64,000 bases of DNA from Curvibacter sp. AEP1-3 (GCF_002163715.1 NZ_CP015698.1:1054001-1118000), one strand, 5' to 3'. Counted from the first letter of the stretch, positions 44,848 through 53,906 are shown. A program made the numbers and translations. Notes: generated by a model from the letters alone, not told the origin.

Positions 44848-45842
44848 TGCTGCTGCAAGTGACCCACGAAACGCGGTACGACTACCAGCCCGCCGTAGAA
44901 ACCGCCCAGCATGTGGCCTACCTGGAGCCCCGCGCCCACGGCAGCCAGAACGTGCTGAGCCACAGCCTGCTGATCAACCCGCAACCCGCCCAGCAGCGCA
45001 GCGCACCCGATGTGTTCGGCAACCACCGCTGCTTCTTTTCCCTCCAGGTGCCCCATGGCATTTTGCAGGTACGGGCCTGCAGCCTGGTATCCACCCGCGA
45101 GGCCGAAAAGCCGGCTAGCAGCCTGCCGTGGGAAACCCTGCGCGACCGCTTACGCTACCAGGCCGGCACCGTTTACGAGCCTGCCGCCGAATTTGTGTTT
45201 GCCAGCGCCTTTGTGCCCCGTCAGCTGGAGTTCGCAGGCTATGCGCGCCCCAGCTTTGTGGCGGGCGCCGATGGGCTGAGCGTAGCCCGCGATTTGATGG
45301 AGCGGATTCACACCGACTTCACCTACGAGACCAACAGCACCCAGATCAACACCCCGGCCCTGCAGGCGCTGGAACAACGCAAGGGCGTGTGCCAGGACTT
45401 TGCCCACATCATGCTGGCCTGCTGGCGCAGCATGGGCTTGCCCGCACGTTATGTCAGTGGCTACCTGCTGACCCGTCCGCCACCGGGCCAGGTCAAGCTG
45501 ATCGGGAGCGATGCTTCGCACGCCTGGGTCAGCATTTATGTACCCGACTTGCCGGAGGGCGAGCGCTGGGTCGACTTTGACCCCACCAACAATCGCTGGG
45601 GTTGGCACGCGCCTGGTGTGGACTACGTGACGGTGGCGACCGGCAGGGATTTTGGCGATGTCTCCCCCCTGCGGGGTGTGATCCACGGAGGCTCGCGGCA
45701 TACCTTAACCGTGGGCGTAACAGTGGAAGAAATCGGCATGGAGGCACAGGTCGCGCCGGTGCCTGACCATAATGACGCACCGGTGCGGATGGAAGCCGCC
45801 CCTGTGGCAACGCAAAGCCAATCTCAGTCCCAATCGGGCTGA
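44847..45842 (+). CDS. Transglutaminase-family protein
   Basis: A 331 aa cytoplasmic protein whose ATG overlaps the stop of the fused ATP-grasp/alpha-E gene. The N-terminal beta region (LLQVTHETRYDYQPAVETAQH) is the bacterial transglutaminase N-domain. The papain-like core has KGVCQDFAHIMLACWRSMGL (Cys near 184), GSDASHAWVSIYVPDLPEG (His near 225) and WVDFDPTNNRWG (Asp near 245), so the triad is complete. A short Gln/Ser-rich tail ends it. This ATP-grasp/alpha-E plus transglutaminase order is a conserved operon in many bacteria. It might cut or trim a peptide made by the ligase; that is inference. A dispersed repeat follows. Confidence 0.92.
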   Translation: MLLQVTHETRYDYQPAVETAQHVAYLEPRAHGSQNVLSHSLLINPQPAQQRSAPDVFGNHRCFFSLQVPHGILQVRACSLVSTREAEKPASSLPWETLRDRLRYQAGTVYEPAAEFVFASAFVPRQLEFAGYARPSFVAGADGLSVARDLMERIHTDFTYETNSTQINTPALQALEQRKGVCQDFAHIMLACWRSMGLPARYVSGYLLTRPPPGQVKLIGSDASHAWVSIYVPDLPEGERWVDFDPTNNRWGWHAPGVDYVTVATGRDFGDVSPLRGVIHGGSRHTLTVGVTVEEIGMEAQVAPVPDHNDAPVRMEAAPVATQSQSQSQSG

Positions 45843-45862
45843 GTCCGGGCGAGCGGCCATTT

Positions 45863-45906
45863 GCTATTATTTTCATAGCTACTTGCGCACATTCCATGCG
45901 CGCCAG
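45863..45906 (+). repeat. Dispersed palindromic repeat copy 9
   Basis: GCTATTATTTTCATAGCTAC, TTGCGCACATTCCA and TGCGCGCCAG in order. It lies between the transglutaminase stop and ridA, just ahead of the ridA ribosome-binding region. Confidence 0.88.
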
Positions 45907-45943
45907 CAGCACTTTTCATCTATAAACTTTTGAGATAAACGCC

Positions 45944-46402
45944 ATGAGCATTTACGACAAACTCGCTGAACTCCAGATCACCCTGCCCCCTGTGGCCATC
46001 CCTGCTGCAGCCTACGTGCCTTTTGTACAGACCGGCAACCTGGTGTTTTTGAGTGGCCACATCGCCAAAAAAGATGGCGCTGTCTGGGCCGGCCAGCTGG
46101 GTAAAAACATCAGCACCGAAGAAGGCAAGGCAGCGGCCCGCGCCATCGCCATCGACCTGCTGGGCACACTGCACGCGGCCGTGGGTGACCTCAACAAAGT
46201 CAAGCGCATCGTGAAGGTCATGTCACTGGTGAACTCCGCCGGCGACTTCACCGAACAACACCTGGTGACCAACGGCGCGAGCGAATTGTTTGGCCAGGTC
46301 TTCGGCCCCCAGGTGGGCGCCCATGCCCGCAGCGCCTTCGGCGTGGCGCAGATCCCCATGGGTGCCTGCGTGGAAATCGAGCTGATCGCTGAAGTCGCCT
46401 GA
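45944..46402 (+). CDS. RidA-family protein
   Basis: A 152 aa cytoplasmic protein of the RidA/YjgF/YER057c/UK114 superfamily, trimeric enamine/imine deaminases that remove reactive 2-aminoacrylate. Landmarks: AAAYVPFVQTGNLVFLSGHIAKKDG (about 21-45), AARAIAIDLLGTLHAAVGDLNKVKRIVKVMSLVNSAGDF (about 67-105) and ARSAFGVAQIPMGACVEIELIAEV (about 127-150). The catalytic Arg of true RidA is at the RSAFGVAQIP position here, so activity is possible. It belongs to the longer YjgH-like/RidA subgroup; such members may lack deaminase activity. It has its own terminator and converges on the chemoreceptor gene. Confidence 0.88.
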   Translation: MSIYDKLAELQITLPPVAIPAAAYVPFVQTGNLVFLSGHIAKKDGAVWAGQLGKNISTEEGKAAARAIAIDLLGTLHAAVGDLNKVKRIVKVMSLVNSAGDFTEQHLVTNGASELFGQVFGPQVGAHARSAFGVAQIPMGACVEIELIAEVA

Positions 46403-46421
46403 AGCTTCTTCATCCGCCAAC

Positions 46422-46450
46422 AAAAAAGCGCTGCCAGGCAGCGCTTTTTT
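46422..46450. terminator. Bidirectional terminator between ridA and the chemoreceptor gene
   Basis: Six A, GCGCTGC, a short CAG-type loop, GCAGCGC and six T. It is symmetric, so it serves both convergent genes. Confidence 0.88.
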
Positions 46451-46489
46451 TATGGGTCAACGGGTCACGAAAACCACCCGAAACTCCGC

Positions 46490-48088
46490 TCAGCGCAACA
46501 TCAACGGCGCTTGATGCCCCTGCAACTGGCGCGCTGCAGATGCCGACGCATCCACCTTGAACACCGAGACTGCTTGCGCCAGCTGTGCGGCCTGATCGCG
46601 CAGGCTTTCCGCTGCGGCGGCGCTCTCTTCGACCAAGGCCGCATTCTGCTGGGTCATCTGGTCGAGATTGGAAATGGCGTGGTTCACATCGGCAATGCCG
46701 CCACTTTGTTCACTGGAAGCGGCAGTGATTTCGTTGATCACATCCACCACGCGGCGCACGCTTTGCACAATCTCTTGCATCGTAGATCCCGCATTGGTGA
46801 CCAGCTGGGTGCCGGACTCCACCTTGTCGACCGAGGTGCCTATGAGCGCCTTGATTTCTTTGGCGGCCTCCGCACTGCGGCCAGCCAGCGAGCGCACTTC
46901 AGACGCCACCACCGCAAAGCCCCGGCCCTGCTCGCCGGCGCGGGCGGCTTCCACCGCTGCATTCAAGGCGAGGATGTTGGTCTGGAAGGCAATGCCATCA
47001 ATGACGCTGATGATGTCGGCAATCTTTTTGCTGCTGGCGTCAATCTCCTGCATGGTCCGCACCACCTGTGTCACTACCTCGCCACCGCGCTGGGCCACGC
47101 TGGACGCATTGGCCGCCAGAGTACCCGCCTGATGGGCGTTCTCAGAACTCAGTCGCACCGCTTGGGTGAGGCTGTCCATGCTCGATGCCGTGGAGGCAAG
47201 ATTGCTGGAGGTTTCCTCGGTACGGTGGGCCAGATCGTTATTGCCGGTGGCGATCTCCGTGCTGGCGGTCGCAATGCTGTCGGTGCTTTGCCGGACCTGC
47301 GCGACCATGAGGGACAAGGCGCGGTTCATGGCGCCCAAGGAGCGCATCAGGTCGCCGAATTCGTCAGATCGGGACTCGTCCACCACACTGGTCAGGTCAC
47401 CTTCGGCGATCCGGGATGCCAGCTGGTTGGCCTGGACCAAAGGGCGCTTGATGGAGCGAATCAAAAATGCAGCCCCCACCAGAATGCCGCAAATCACCAG
47501 CACCAGCCCACTGGTGGACAGCATGATGAGCTTGCGCCCCTCTGCTTCAAAGGTCTGGCGAGTCTGTTCGCTTTCGGTGTCCTGCATGGCTACAAACTCG
47601 GCATGGGCCCGTTGCAATGCCTGCACAGCGGGTCGGTATTGCGTTTCCACAAAGGCCGGCATGTCCCCGGGCTTGGTGACTTTGAGCAGCGCGGTCTGGC
47701 TGGTCAGGTCTTGCAGCTTTTTGCGCAGGTCCGTGATCTTGGTGATTTGTTGCCGGTCCTGCTCTGTCGGGCTGGCGGATTCGATCAGTTTTTGAAATTC
47801 TTCAATCCGGCTATTGCTGGCTGCGATTTCGTCCTTGAACGCATTGGCCACACCGGGGTCTATGGACACGACCACCGCATAAGCCCGGGTGGCGTTCACG
47901 TCTTCGAGGGCGGCCCATTGATTGGCTTGCTTGATTTGGGTCGCCAAGGCGGTATTCAGCGCGCCATAAGCCTCGCGGGACTTGCGGGATTGCCAGGCGG
48001 TCAGCGCGATGATGATTCCCAACGACACCACCATCAGCACCATGGCAGACCACAGCTTGGTGGCCAGCCGCATCCGGTTGAACTGCAT
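46490..48088 (-). CDS. Methyl-accepting chemotaxis protein
   Basis: A 532 aa transmembrane chemoreceptor. TM1 is about residues 13-29 (WSAMVLMVVSLGIIIAL). A periplasmic four-helix-bundle ligand domain of about 150 residues follows, then TM2 (LSTSGLVLVICGILVGAAFLI, about 193-213). A HAMP domain has IKRPLVQANQLASRIAEGDL (about 216-235). The signalling hairpin carries the highly conserved tip IDGIAFQTNILALNAAVEAARAGEQGRGFAVVA (about 369-401). No C-terminal CheR-binding pentapeptide is present (the end is QAPLMLR). A strong AAAGGAG site precedes the ATG. The ligand is unknown. No other chemotaxis gene is adjacent; it lies downstream of folK on the same strand. Confidence 0.95.
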   Translation of the reverse strand: MQFNRMRLATKLWSAMVLMVVSLGIIIALTAWQSRKSREAYGALNTALATQIKQANQWAALEDVNATRAYAVVVSIDPGVANAFKDEIAASNSRIEEFQKLIESASPTEQDRQQITKITDLRKKLQDLTSQTALLKVTKPGDMPAFVETQYRPAVQALQRAHAEFVAMQDTESEQTRQTFEAEGRKLIMLSTSGLVLVICGILVGAAFLIRSIKRPLVQANQLASRIAEGDLTSVVDESRSDEFGDLMRSLGAMNRALSLMVAQVRQSTDSIATASTEIATGNNDLAHRTEETSSNLASTASSMDSLTQAVRLSSENAHQAGTLAANASSVAQRGGEVVTQVVRTMQEIDASSKKIADIISVIDGIAFQTNILALNAAVEAARAGEQGRGFAVVASEVRSLAGRSAEAAKEIKALIGTSVDKVESGTQLVTNAGSTMQEIVQSVRRVVDVINEITAASSEQSGGIADVNHAISNLDQMTQQNAALVEESAAAAESLRDQAAQLAQAVSVFKVDASASAARQLQGHQAPLMLR

Positions 48089-48159
48089 TCCAATCTCCTT
48101 TAATTATTCTGTAATTTAAACACGCCGTACCCGGTTACAGAATGGAGAAAAGACCGGAT

Positions 48160-48636
48160 TTACCCTGCCAACCTCCAGATGCCCTGGTCGCGCACGGCGT
48201 CCAGTTCGGCGGGCGTAACCCGTTCGGGATCGAGCTCGGCCAAAGGCATCAACACAAAGGCACGTTCCCTCATGCGGGGGTGGGGAACGGTCAGTGCAGG
48301 ACTGACTATGCGTGCACTACCGTAGAGCAAGATATCCAGGTCCAGGGTTCGCGGGGCATTGCGGTAGGGGCGCTCACGCCCGGCCTGCAATTCTTGCTGT
48401 TGCAACGCAGACAAAAGGTCCGGCGCGCTCAGGCAGGTGCTAATCTCAGCCACCGCGTTCACATAGTCCGGCCCGGTGGAGTCCACCGGCTTGCTTCCGT
48501 AGAAACCGGAGGCACGCACCAGACGGCTGGCGGGTAGCCGCTCCAGCTCTTCCAGCGCGGTGCGCAAAGCAACCATGGGGTCACCCAGATTGGCTCCCAG
48601 GCCGATGTAGGCGCGGACCGGATCGCGCAGGATCAT
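48160..48636 (-). CDS. folK: 2-amino-4-hydroxy-6-hydroxymethyldihydropteridine pyrophosphokinase
   Basis: Transfers pyrophosphate from ATP to the pterin precursor in folate synthesis. The 158 aa protein shows RAYIGLGANLGDPMVAL (residues 8-24), SGFYGSKPVD, DYVNAVAEIST, the Mg/ATP signature RTLDLDILLYG (about 95-105) and VPHPRMRERAFVLMPLAEL (about 117-135), the complete HPPK motif series with both catalytic Asp residues. It starts three bases after the pcnB stop, so it is translationally coupled to pcnB, an arrangement seen in many beta- and gammaproteobacteria. The chemoreceptor gene follows after about 70 bases. Confidence 0.96.
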   Translation of the reverse strand: MILRDPVRAYIGLGANLGDPMVALRTALEELERLPASRLVRASGFYGSKPVDSTGPDYVNAVAEISTCLSAPDLLSALQQQELQAGRERPYRNAPRTLDLDILLYGSARIVSPALTVPHPRMRERAFVLMPLAELDPERVTPAELDAVRDQGIWRLAG

Positions 48637-48639
48637 GGC

Positions 48640-50235
48640 TTACTCGGCCGAGGGGGCTGATCCGCCCTCACCCGCGCCACGGGCAGCGCCACCGCGGCGA
48701 CGGCGGCGACGCTTGCGCGGCGCATCCCCGGTCGAGTCAGCAGCAGATTCCGGAAACTCCGGCTCGGATGACTCGTCACCGGACTGGCTGCCAGTCGGGA
48801 TCGGCCGCGGGTCACGCGCCGGCTTGGCCGCACGCGGGCCTTTGGGAGCCTGCTTGCGCTGTTGCTGTTGTTCCGCGCGCACCTGGTCCACCATGTCCTG
48901 GCGCACTTCGTCACTGGCCATGCTGAACTCTTGCCACCAGTCGGCCAGGGTTTCGTCAATCTCCCCCGCATCTGCACGCAAGCGCATGAAGTCGAAGGAG
49001 GCGCGGAAGCGGGGTTGCTCCACCATGCCAAAAGGTGTGCTGCCCACACGCTTGTCAAAGCGGGGTTGCATCAGCCAGATCTCGCGCATGTCGCCGGCCA
49101 ACTTGCCGCGGCCGGACACGTCCCCGATGCGGGCATTGAAGACGTCTTCAATTGCGTCCTGCAAAGCCGGATGGCTGTGCTGACCGCTCTTGAGGCGCTG
49201 GGCCCAACCGTCGCGCACATCGGCCCACAACACACAGGCCAGCAGGAAACTCGGCGCCACCGGCTTGCCCTCGCCCACGCGACGGTCGGTATCTTTGAGG
49301 GCTGCGGCCACAAAAGGCTGCTCGCCCCGCTCGACCACCACATCCAACAGCGGGTAGATGCCGGTCGCCAAACCCAAGACCTTGAGCTGCTCGATGGAGG
49401 CCAACGCGTGGCCGGTTTGCAGCAGTTTGAGCATTTCGTCGAACAAGCGGCTCTGCGGCACGTCGTTCAAGAGCTTCTGGCTCTTGACCAGGGGGCCTGC
49501 AGTTTTGGGCTCCAGCTTGAAACCCAGAGGGCTCAGCTTGGCGGCAAAACGTACGGCGCGGATGATGCGCACCGGGTCTTCGCGGTAGCGGGTGGCGGCG
49601 TCGCCGATCATGCGAAGGGTGCGGCTCTTGGAGTCCTTCAGGCCATTGTGATAGTCGACCACGATCTGGGTTTCGGGGTCGTAGTACATGGCGTTGATGG
49701 TGAAGTCACGGCGCACCGCGTCTTCTTCCTGGGGGCCCCATACGTTGTCGCGCAAGACGCGGCCGGTGCTGTCTACCGCGTGCTTCATGCCGGCCAGTTC
49801 GCTCTTGCTGGTGCGCTCATTCCCGGCCACTTGCTCAGCGGCGGCGTTATCCAGATACGCGCGGAAGGTCGAAACTTCAATCACCTCATGTTCGCGCCCG
49901 CGGCCGTACACCACGTGCACGATGCGGAATCGCCGCCCGATGATGAATGCACGGCGGAACAGGCCCTTGACCTGCTCGGGGGTGGCGTTGGTCGCCACAT
50001 CAAAATCTTTGGGGCGCAAACCGACCAGCAGGTCACGCACCGCACCACCCACCACATAGGCCTCAAAACCGGCCTGTTTGAGCGTGCGCACTACGTTGAT
50101 GGCGCGCTCGTCTACCAGGCTGGGGTCTATGCCGTGCACCGACACGGGAATCTCCACCCTTTTGCCGAACTGCGGCTTTTTGCTGGTACCTGCGGGGCTC
50201 TTACCCAGCAATTTGTCGATAAATTTTTTGATCAA
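48640..50235 (-). CDS. pcnB: Poly(A) polymerase I
   Basis: Adds 3' poly(A) tails that mark RNA for decay. The 531 aa protein starts with a variable Lys-rich piece. The nucleotidyltransferase head holds YVVGGAVRDLLVGLRPKDFDVATNATP (about 56-82, with the catalytic DFD) and RRFRIVHVVYGRGREHEVIEV. DAVRRDFTINAMYYDP (near 169-184) and IGDAATRYREDPVRIIRAVRFAAKL (about 211-235) are class II tRNA-nucleotidyltransferase-type motifs; the length and basic tail mark PcnB rather than Cca. The C-terminal ~70 residues are Arg/Gly/Ser-rich (RKRRRRRRGG) and likely bind RNA. It overlaps the conserved HAD/hda/folK neighbourhood. Confidence 0.94.
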   Translation of the reverse strand: MIKKFIDKLLGKSPAGTSKKPQFGKRVEIPVSVHGIDPSLVDERAINVVRTLKQAGFEAYVVGGAVRDLLVGLRPKDFDVATNATPEQVKGLFRRAFIIGRRFRIVHVVYGRGREHEVIEVSTFRAYLDNAAAEQVAGNERTSKSELAGMKHAVDSTGRVLRDNVWGPQEEDAVRRDFTINAMYYDPETQIVVDYHNGLKDSKSRTLRMIGDAATRYREDPVRIIRAVRFAAKLSPLGFKLEPKTAGPLVKSQKLLNDVPQSRLFDEMLKLLQTGHALASIEQLKVLGLATGIYPLLDVVVERGEQPFVAAALKDTDRRVGEGKPVAPSFLLACVLWADVRDGWAQRLKSGQHSHPALQDAIEDVFNARIGDVSGRGKLAGDMREIWLMQPRFDKRVGSTPFGMVEQPRFRASFDFMRLRADAGEIDETLADWWQEFSMASDEVRQDMVDQVRAEQQQQRKQAPKGPRAAKPARDPRPIPTGSQSGDESSEPEFPESAADSTGDAPRKRRRRRRGGAARGAGEGGSAPSAE

Positions 50236-50265
50236 GTTCTTGTTCCTAGCGGTCCTGCCCGGGGG

Positions 50266-50952
50266 TCAGGAGAAGAGCTCGAGTATGCGCCATCCACGCT
50301 GCTCGGCCAGTGTGCGCAAGCGCGGGTCTGGGTTGGTGGCGACCGCCACATCGGCTTTTTCCATGAGAGGGACGTCGTTGATGGAGTCTGAATAAAAGGT
50401 GGTGTGCACCGTCTCCCAGCTCCAGCCCCGGTCCGTCAGCCACTGGTTCACCCGGGTGACTTTGCCCTCGCGGAACGAGGGTACGCCGGCAATCTCGCCG
50501 GTGTACCAGCCGGTGCCGCCGGGGGCTTCGTCCTTCACCAGATCCACAGCTATCAGGTCTTCCACGCCGAATGCAGTGGCAATCGGGCGGGTCACAAAGG
50601 CGTTGGTTGCGGTCACGATGATGACTGTGTCGCCCGCAGCCTGGTGGTCCTTCACCAACTTCAGGGCTTGGGGTTGAATGGCTTTTTGGATGATGGCGCT
50701 CATGAAATCTGCGTGAGCAGATATCGATTTAGTAGCGCCCTCACGGATGACTGCTGCAGTAGCAAACCGGATGTACGCGTGGATATCGAGCGTGCCTGCT
50801 TTGTAGTGTTCGTAGAACTCCTGGTTCTTCTGCTTGAAGAGTTCGGCATCGGTCCAACCCAGCGCGGTGGTGAACTCGCCCCAGGCGTAGTCGGAGTCCA
50901 GCGGGATCAGGGTGTGATCCAGGTCGAACAGGGCAATCTTTTTGACGGTCAT
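50266..50952 (-). CDS. HAD-IB family phosphatase (SerB-like)
   Basis: A 228 aa hydrolase of the haloacid dehalogenase superfamily, subfamily IB. Motif I is ALFDLDHTLIPLDSDYAWG (about 7-25; nucleophile Asp10 and acid/base Asp12). Motif II is VIIVTATNAFVTRPIA (about 112-127) and motif III-IV is TTFYSDSINDVPLMEKADVAVATNPD (about 183-208). Family members include phosphoserine phosphatases and lysophospholipid or nucleotide phosphatases; the true substrate is unknown. Its ATG overlaps the hda stop codon (ATGA), and pcnB follows, a gene order conserved across Burkholderiales. A dispersed repeat lies in frame near residues 73-87, between the nucleophile and motif II. Confidence 0.9.
   Translation of the reverse strand: MTVKKIALFDLDHTLIPLDSDYAWGEFTTALGWTDAELFKQKNQEFYEHYKAGTLDIHAYIRFATAAVIREGATKSISAHADFMSAIIQKAIQPQALKLVKDHQAAGDTVIIVTATNAFVTRPIATAFGVEDLIAVDLVKDEAPGGTGWYTGEIAGVPSFREGKVTRVNQWLTDRGWSWETVHTTFYSDSINDVPLMEKADVAVATNPDPRLRTLAEQRGWRILELFS
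50693..50736 (-). repeat. Dispersed palindromic repeat copy 10, inside the HAD phosphatase gene
   Basis: On the minus strand GCTACTAAATCGATATC, TGCTCACGCAGATTTC and ATGAGCGCCAT in order. The gene reads it as GATKSISAHADFMSA. Confidence 0.65.
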
Positions 50953-51632
50953 GTGTTTTCCAGCATGGATTTGATCAGTGGAATGGTGATGGCACGCTGG
51001 GTCTGCAGGGCGTAGCCGTCCATCAGGTCGAGCAGCTCCATCAGGCTGCCCAGATCGCGGCTGAACCGGTTGAGCATGAAATCCATGACTTCATCGCCCA
51101 GAAAAACACCTCGAGCGTCAGCCGCTTTCCGCAATACGCTGCGACGCTCGGGTTCGCTCAGGAGCTGCAAGCCAAAGATATGGCCCCAGCCCAGGCGGGT
51201 GCGCAAGTCATCGCGCAGCTTGAGCTCCACCGGAGCAAATTCTCCGGCAGCCAAGACCGGCTTGTGGTGCGTCTGGGCGTTCACAAACCAGTTGAATGCC
51301 GCGTGTTGTTGCTCCGCCGTGAACAAATGCACATCGTCCAGCACCACAGCGGCCCAGGTATCGTCGAACTCCGAGGGCTCATCATTGGGCCCCAGCCAGC
51401 CGACGCGGGCGCCCTGCTCGCGCAGGCCTTCACGGGCGGCTTTGAGCAAGTGGGTTTTGCCACTCCCTTCCGGACCCCACAGATACGTAGGCACCGGCGA
51501 GCGGCTGGAGGCGCTGCTTTTATCTCCGATCCAGAGCACCAGATGCTTGAGGGCTGCTTCGTTGGGGCCGGCAAAAAAGTTGGCCACCGTGGGGCCGGTG
51601 GACAAGCCGATGTCCAACGCGATCTGTTTCAT
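50949..51632 (-). CDS. hda: DnaA regulatory inactivator Hda
   Basis: AAA+ protein that, bound to the sliding clamp, makes DnaA hydrolyse ATP and so prevents re-initiation. The 227 aa protein begins MKQIALDIGL, which holds the clamp-binding QxxL-type peptide. Walker A is LWGPEGSGKTHLLKAA (about 50-65), Walker B is AVVLDDVHLF (about 97-106), and the C-terminal lid includes DEVMDFMLNRFSRDLGSLMELLDLMDGYALQ. It lacks the DnaA DNA-binding domain. The ATG is preferred over a TTG two codons upstream. It lies nine bases after the AI-2E transporter gene, and its stop overlaps the HAD start; this order is conserved in betaproteobacteria. Confidence 0.95.
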   Translation of the reverse strand: MKQIALDIGLSTGPTVANFFAGPNEAALKHLVLWIGDKSSASSRSPVPTYLWGPEGSGKTHLLKAAREGLREQGARVGWLGPNDEPSEFDDTWAAVVLDDVHLFTAEQQHAAFNWFVNAQTHHKPVLAAGEFAPVELKLRDDLRTRLGWGHIFGLQLLSEPERRSVLRKAADARGVFLGDEVMDFMLNRFSRDLGSLMELLDLMDGYALQTQRAITIPLIKSMLENT

Positions 51633-51641
51633 ACGCAAAAA

Positions 51642-52724
51642 TCAACCAAGGTACAAGCGGCTGGACAGGTAACCCGCACGGACGCGGCGTATTGCTACCA
51701 GCAGCACTGCGCTGGCGGGCAACGCCACCAGCACACCCACAAAGCCGAACAGCTGGCCGAATGCCAGCAAGGCAAAAATCACCGCCAGCGGGTGCAAGCC
51801 GATGCGCTCACCCACCAGGCGCGGTGTGAGCAAAAAGCTCTCGACGACTTGCCCCAGGCCATACACCACGGCCACCATGACCAGGGGGTAGCCGATGCCA
51901 TGCGAAGACGAAAACTCCAGCAGTCCCGCAAACAAGGCCAGCACCAGCCCTACGCCGAAGCCCAGATAAGGCACAAAAATCGCCAGGCCCGTGAAGATGC
52001 CGATAGGCAATGCCAGGTCCAAGCCGAAGAGTGCAAGACCGATGCTGTAGGCCGCAGCCAGAATCACCATCACGAGTAACTGGCCGCGCAGGTACTGGCC
52101 CAACACCTCGTCAGACTCCCGCAGAAAACTGTCCGTGGGCGCCCGCAGGCGGGGTGGAACCATCTGGCGCAACTGGCCCATGAACCGGCTCCAGTCCATC
52201 AGCATGTAAAACAAGGCTACCGGGATCAGGATGGCGTTGCCGATAAGCGCAAACGCGACGCTGCCGCCCAATTTGACGGACGCCAGCACTGAGCCGAACG
52301 CGTCCTCCACATTGGCGTTCAGGTACTTCATGACAAAGCCCTTGATGCTGGCCACATCGAGGTTGAGCTTGATGCCCCATTGAGCCAGCAAAGGTTTGAG
52401 GGCTTCGTTCAGACTGTCCAGCAACACCGGGAACTGCTCGCGCATGAGTGGCAGCTCTTTGGCCAGAATGGGCACGATCAAAAGCAACACACTCAGCAAC
52501 GCGACCAGGAACAGCACCTCGACGAGCACCACCGCCACTACGCGGGGGATACGCCCCAGGCCCACATCGTCAATCCAATCGACCACCGGCGTGAGCGCAT
52601 AAGCCAGCACGGCCGCCACCGCGAAGGGTGCCAACACAGGCGCCAGCAGCCACAGCGCAAGCACGGCAAACAGCGCAATGAGGGCCCAGGCGAGGAATCT
52701 TTTTTGGGTGGGGGTGAATTGCAT
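51642..52724 (-). CDS. AI-2E family transporter (PerM-like permease)
   Basis: A 360 aa membrane protein of the AI-2E/PerM family. It has about eight hydrophobic helices: a pair near the N-terminus ([32 protein letters not shown], about 14-45), one near 62-85, and a cluster from 190 to 345 with [22 protein letters not shown]. The EKxLxKPxx-like [33 protein letters not shown] segment near 305-335 is the best-conserved family part. Members are proposed to export autoinducer-2 or act as Na+/H+ antiporters; neither is shown here. It starts the minus-strand run transporter-hda-HAD-pcnB-folK and is divergent from purM. Confidence 0.9.
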   Translation of the reverse strand: MQFTPTQKRFLAWALIALFAVLALWLLAPVLAPFAVAAVLAYALTPVVDWIDDVGLGRIPRVVAVVLVEVLFLVALLSVLLLIVPILAKELPLMREQFPVLLDSLNEALKPLLAQWGIKLNLDVASIKGFVMKYLNANVEDAFGSVLASVKLGGSVAFALIGNAILIPVALFYMLMDWSRFMGQLRQMVPPRLRAPTDSFLRESDEVLGQYLRGQLLVMVILAAAYSIGLALFGLDLALPIGIFTGLAIFVPYLGFGVGLVLALFAGLLEFSSSHGIGYPLVMVAVVYGLGQVVESFLLTPRLVGERIGLHPLAVIFALLAFGQLFGFVGVLVALPASAVLLVAIRRVRAGYLSSRLYLG

Positions 52725-52808
52725 TCGGGAAAGAGAAGGGGCAAACCCTTAAAATCTAGGCAAATTCTATCGGGGTCTGCCTCTGCTCCACCCCAAAAGC
52801 TACTTCCC

Positions 52809-53858
52809 ATGACCCAATCTTCTGCTTCCACTCCCCTTTCTTACAAAGACGCCGGTGTCGATATCGTTGCCGGTGACGCGCTGGTTGAACGCATCAAGCC
52901 TTTGGCGAAAAAGACCATGCGCGAAGGCGTGCTGGCCGGCATCGGCGGTTTCGGTGCCTTGTTTGAAGTGCCCAAGCGCTACAAAGAACCCGTGCTGGTG
53001 AGCGGCACCGACGGCGTAGGCACCAAGCTGAAACTGGCCTTTGAGTGGAATATGCATGACACCGTGGGCATCGACCTGGTGGCCATGAGCGTGAACGACG
53101 TGTTGGTGCAAGGCGCTGAGCCTCTGTTCTTTCTGGACTACTTCGCCTGCGGCAAGCTGGACGTGGACACCGCTGCTGCTGTCGTGGGCGGCATTGCCAA
53201 GGGCTGTGAGCTCTCCGGTTGCGCACTGATCGGCGGCGAAACCGCTGAGATGCCCGGCATGTACCCCGCAGGTGAATACGACCTGGCCGGCTTTGCCGTG
53301 GGCGCCGTTGAAAAATCCAAAATCTTGACCGGCGCCGACGTGAAAGCCGGCGACGTGGTGCTGGGCCTGGCCTCTGCCGGCGTGCACTCCAACGGATTCA
53401 GCCTGGTGCGCAAGTGCATAGAGCGCGCGGAAGCCGCAGGCACTGTCCCCGCCACGCTGGACGGCAAGCCCTTCAAGCAAGCCATCATGGAACCCACCCG
53501 CTTGTATGTGCTGAACGTATTGGCTGCGTTGGCAAAGCACCCCATCAAGGCGCTGGCCCACATCACCGGTGGCGGCCTGCTGGAAAACATTCCCCGTGTG
53601 CTGCCCGAAGGCTTGGCGGCGCATCTGGTCAAGGGCAGCTGGCCCCAGACCGAGTTGTTTGCCTGGCTGCAGAAAACCGCCGGTATTGACGATATCGAGA
53701 TGAACCGCACCTTCAACAACGGCATCGGCATGGTGGTGGTGGTAGACGCAGCCAACGCAGAAGCCACTGCAGCGACCCTGCGCGCCAGCGGCGAAACCGT
53801 GTACACCGTGGGCGTGATTGCAGCCCAAGGCGCAGGCGAACAAGTCGTCGTCGCCTGA
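52809..53858 (+). CDS. purM: Phosphoribosylformylglycinamidine cyclo-ligase (AIR synthetase)
   Basis: Fifth step of purine synthesis: ATP-dependent ring closure of FGAM to AIR. The 349 aa protein shows the PurM series: [20 protein letters not shown] (about 10-29), [29 protein letters not shown] (about 50-78), [55 protein letters not shown] (about 142-166) and [15 protein letters not shown] (about 253-267). Length is standard. It is divergent from the AI-2E transporter gene; purM next to this block is common in Burkholderiales. The gap between them is only about 84 bases and holds no clear PurR-like operator. Confidence 0.97.
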   Translation: MTQSSASTPLSYKDAGVDIVAGDALVERIKPLAKKTMREGVLAGIGGFGALFEVPKRYKEPVLVSGTDGVGTKLKLAFEWNMHDTVGIDLVAMSVNDVLVQGAEPLFFLDYFACGKLDVDTAAAVVGGIAKGCELSGCALIGGETAEMPGMYPAGEYDLAGFAVGAVEKSKILTGADVKAGDVVLGLASAGVHSNGFSLVRKCIERAEAAGTVPATLDGKPFKQAIMEPTRLYVLNVLAALAKHPIKALAHITGGGLLENIPRVLPEGLAAHLVKGSWPQTELFAWLQKTAGIDDIEMNRTFNNGIGMVVVVDAANAEATAATLRASGETVYTVGVIAAQGAGEQVVVA

Positions 53859-53906
53859 TCCTGGCGCCCTCCGGAGTCGCCGGCAGCGGCTCCGAATCCT
53901 CTATCT

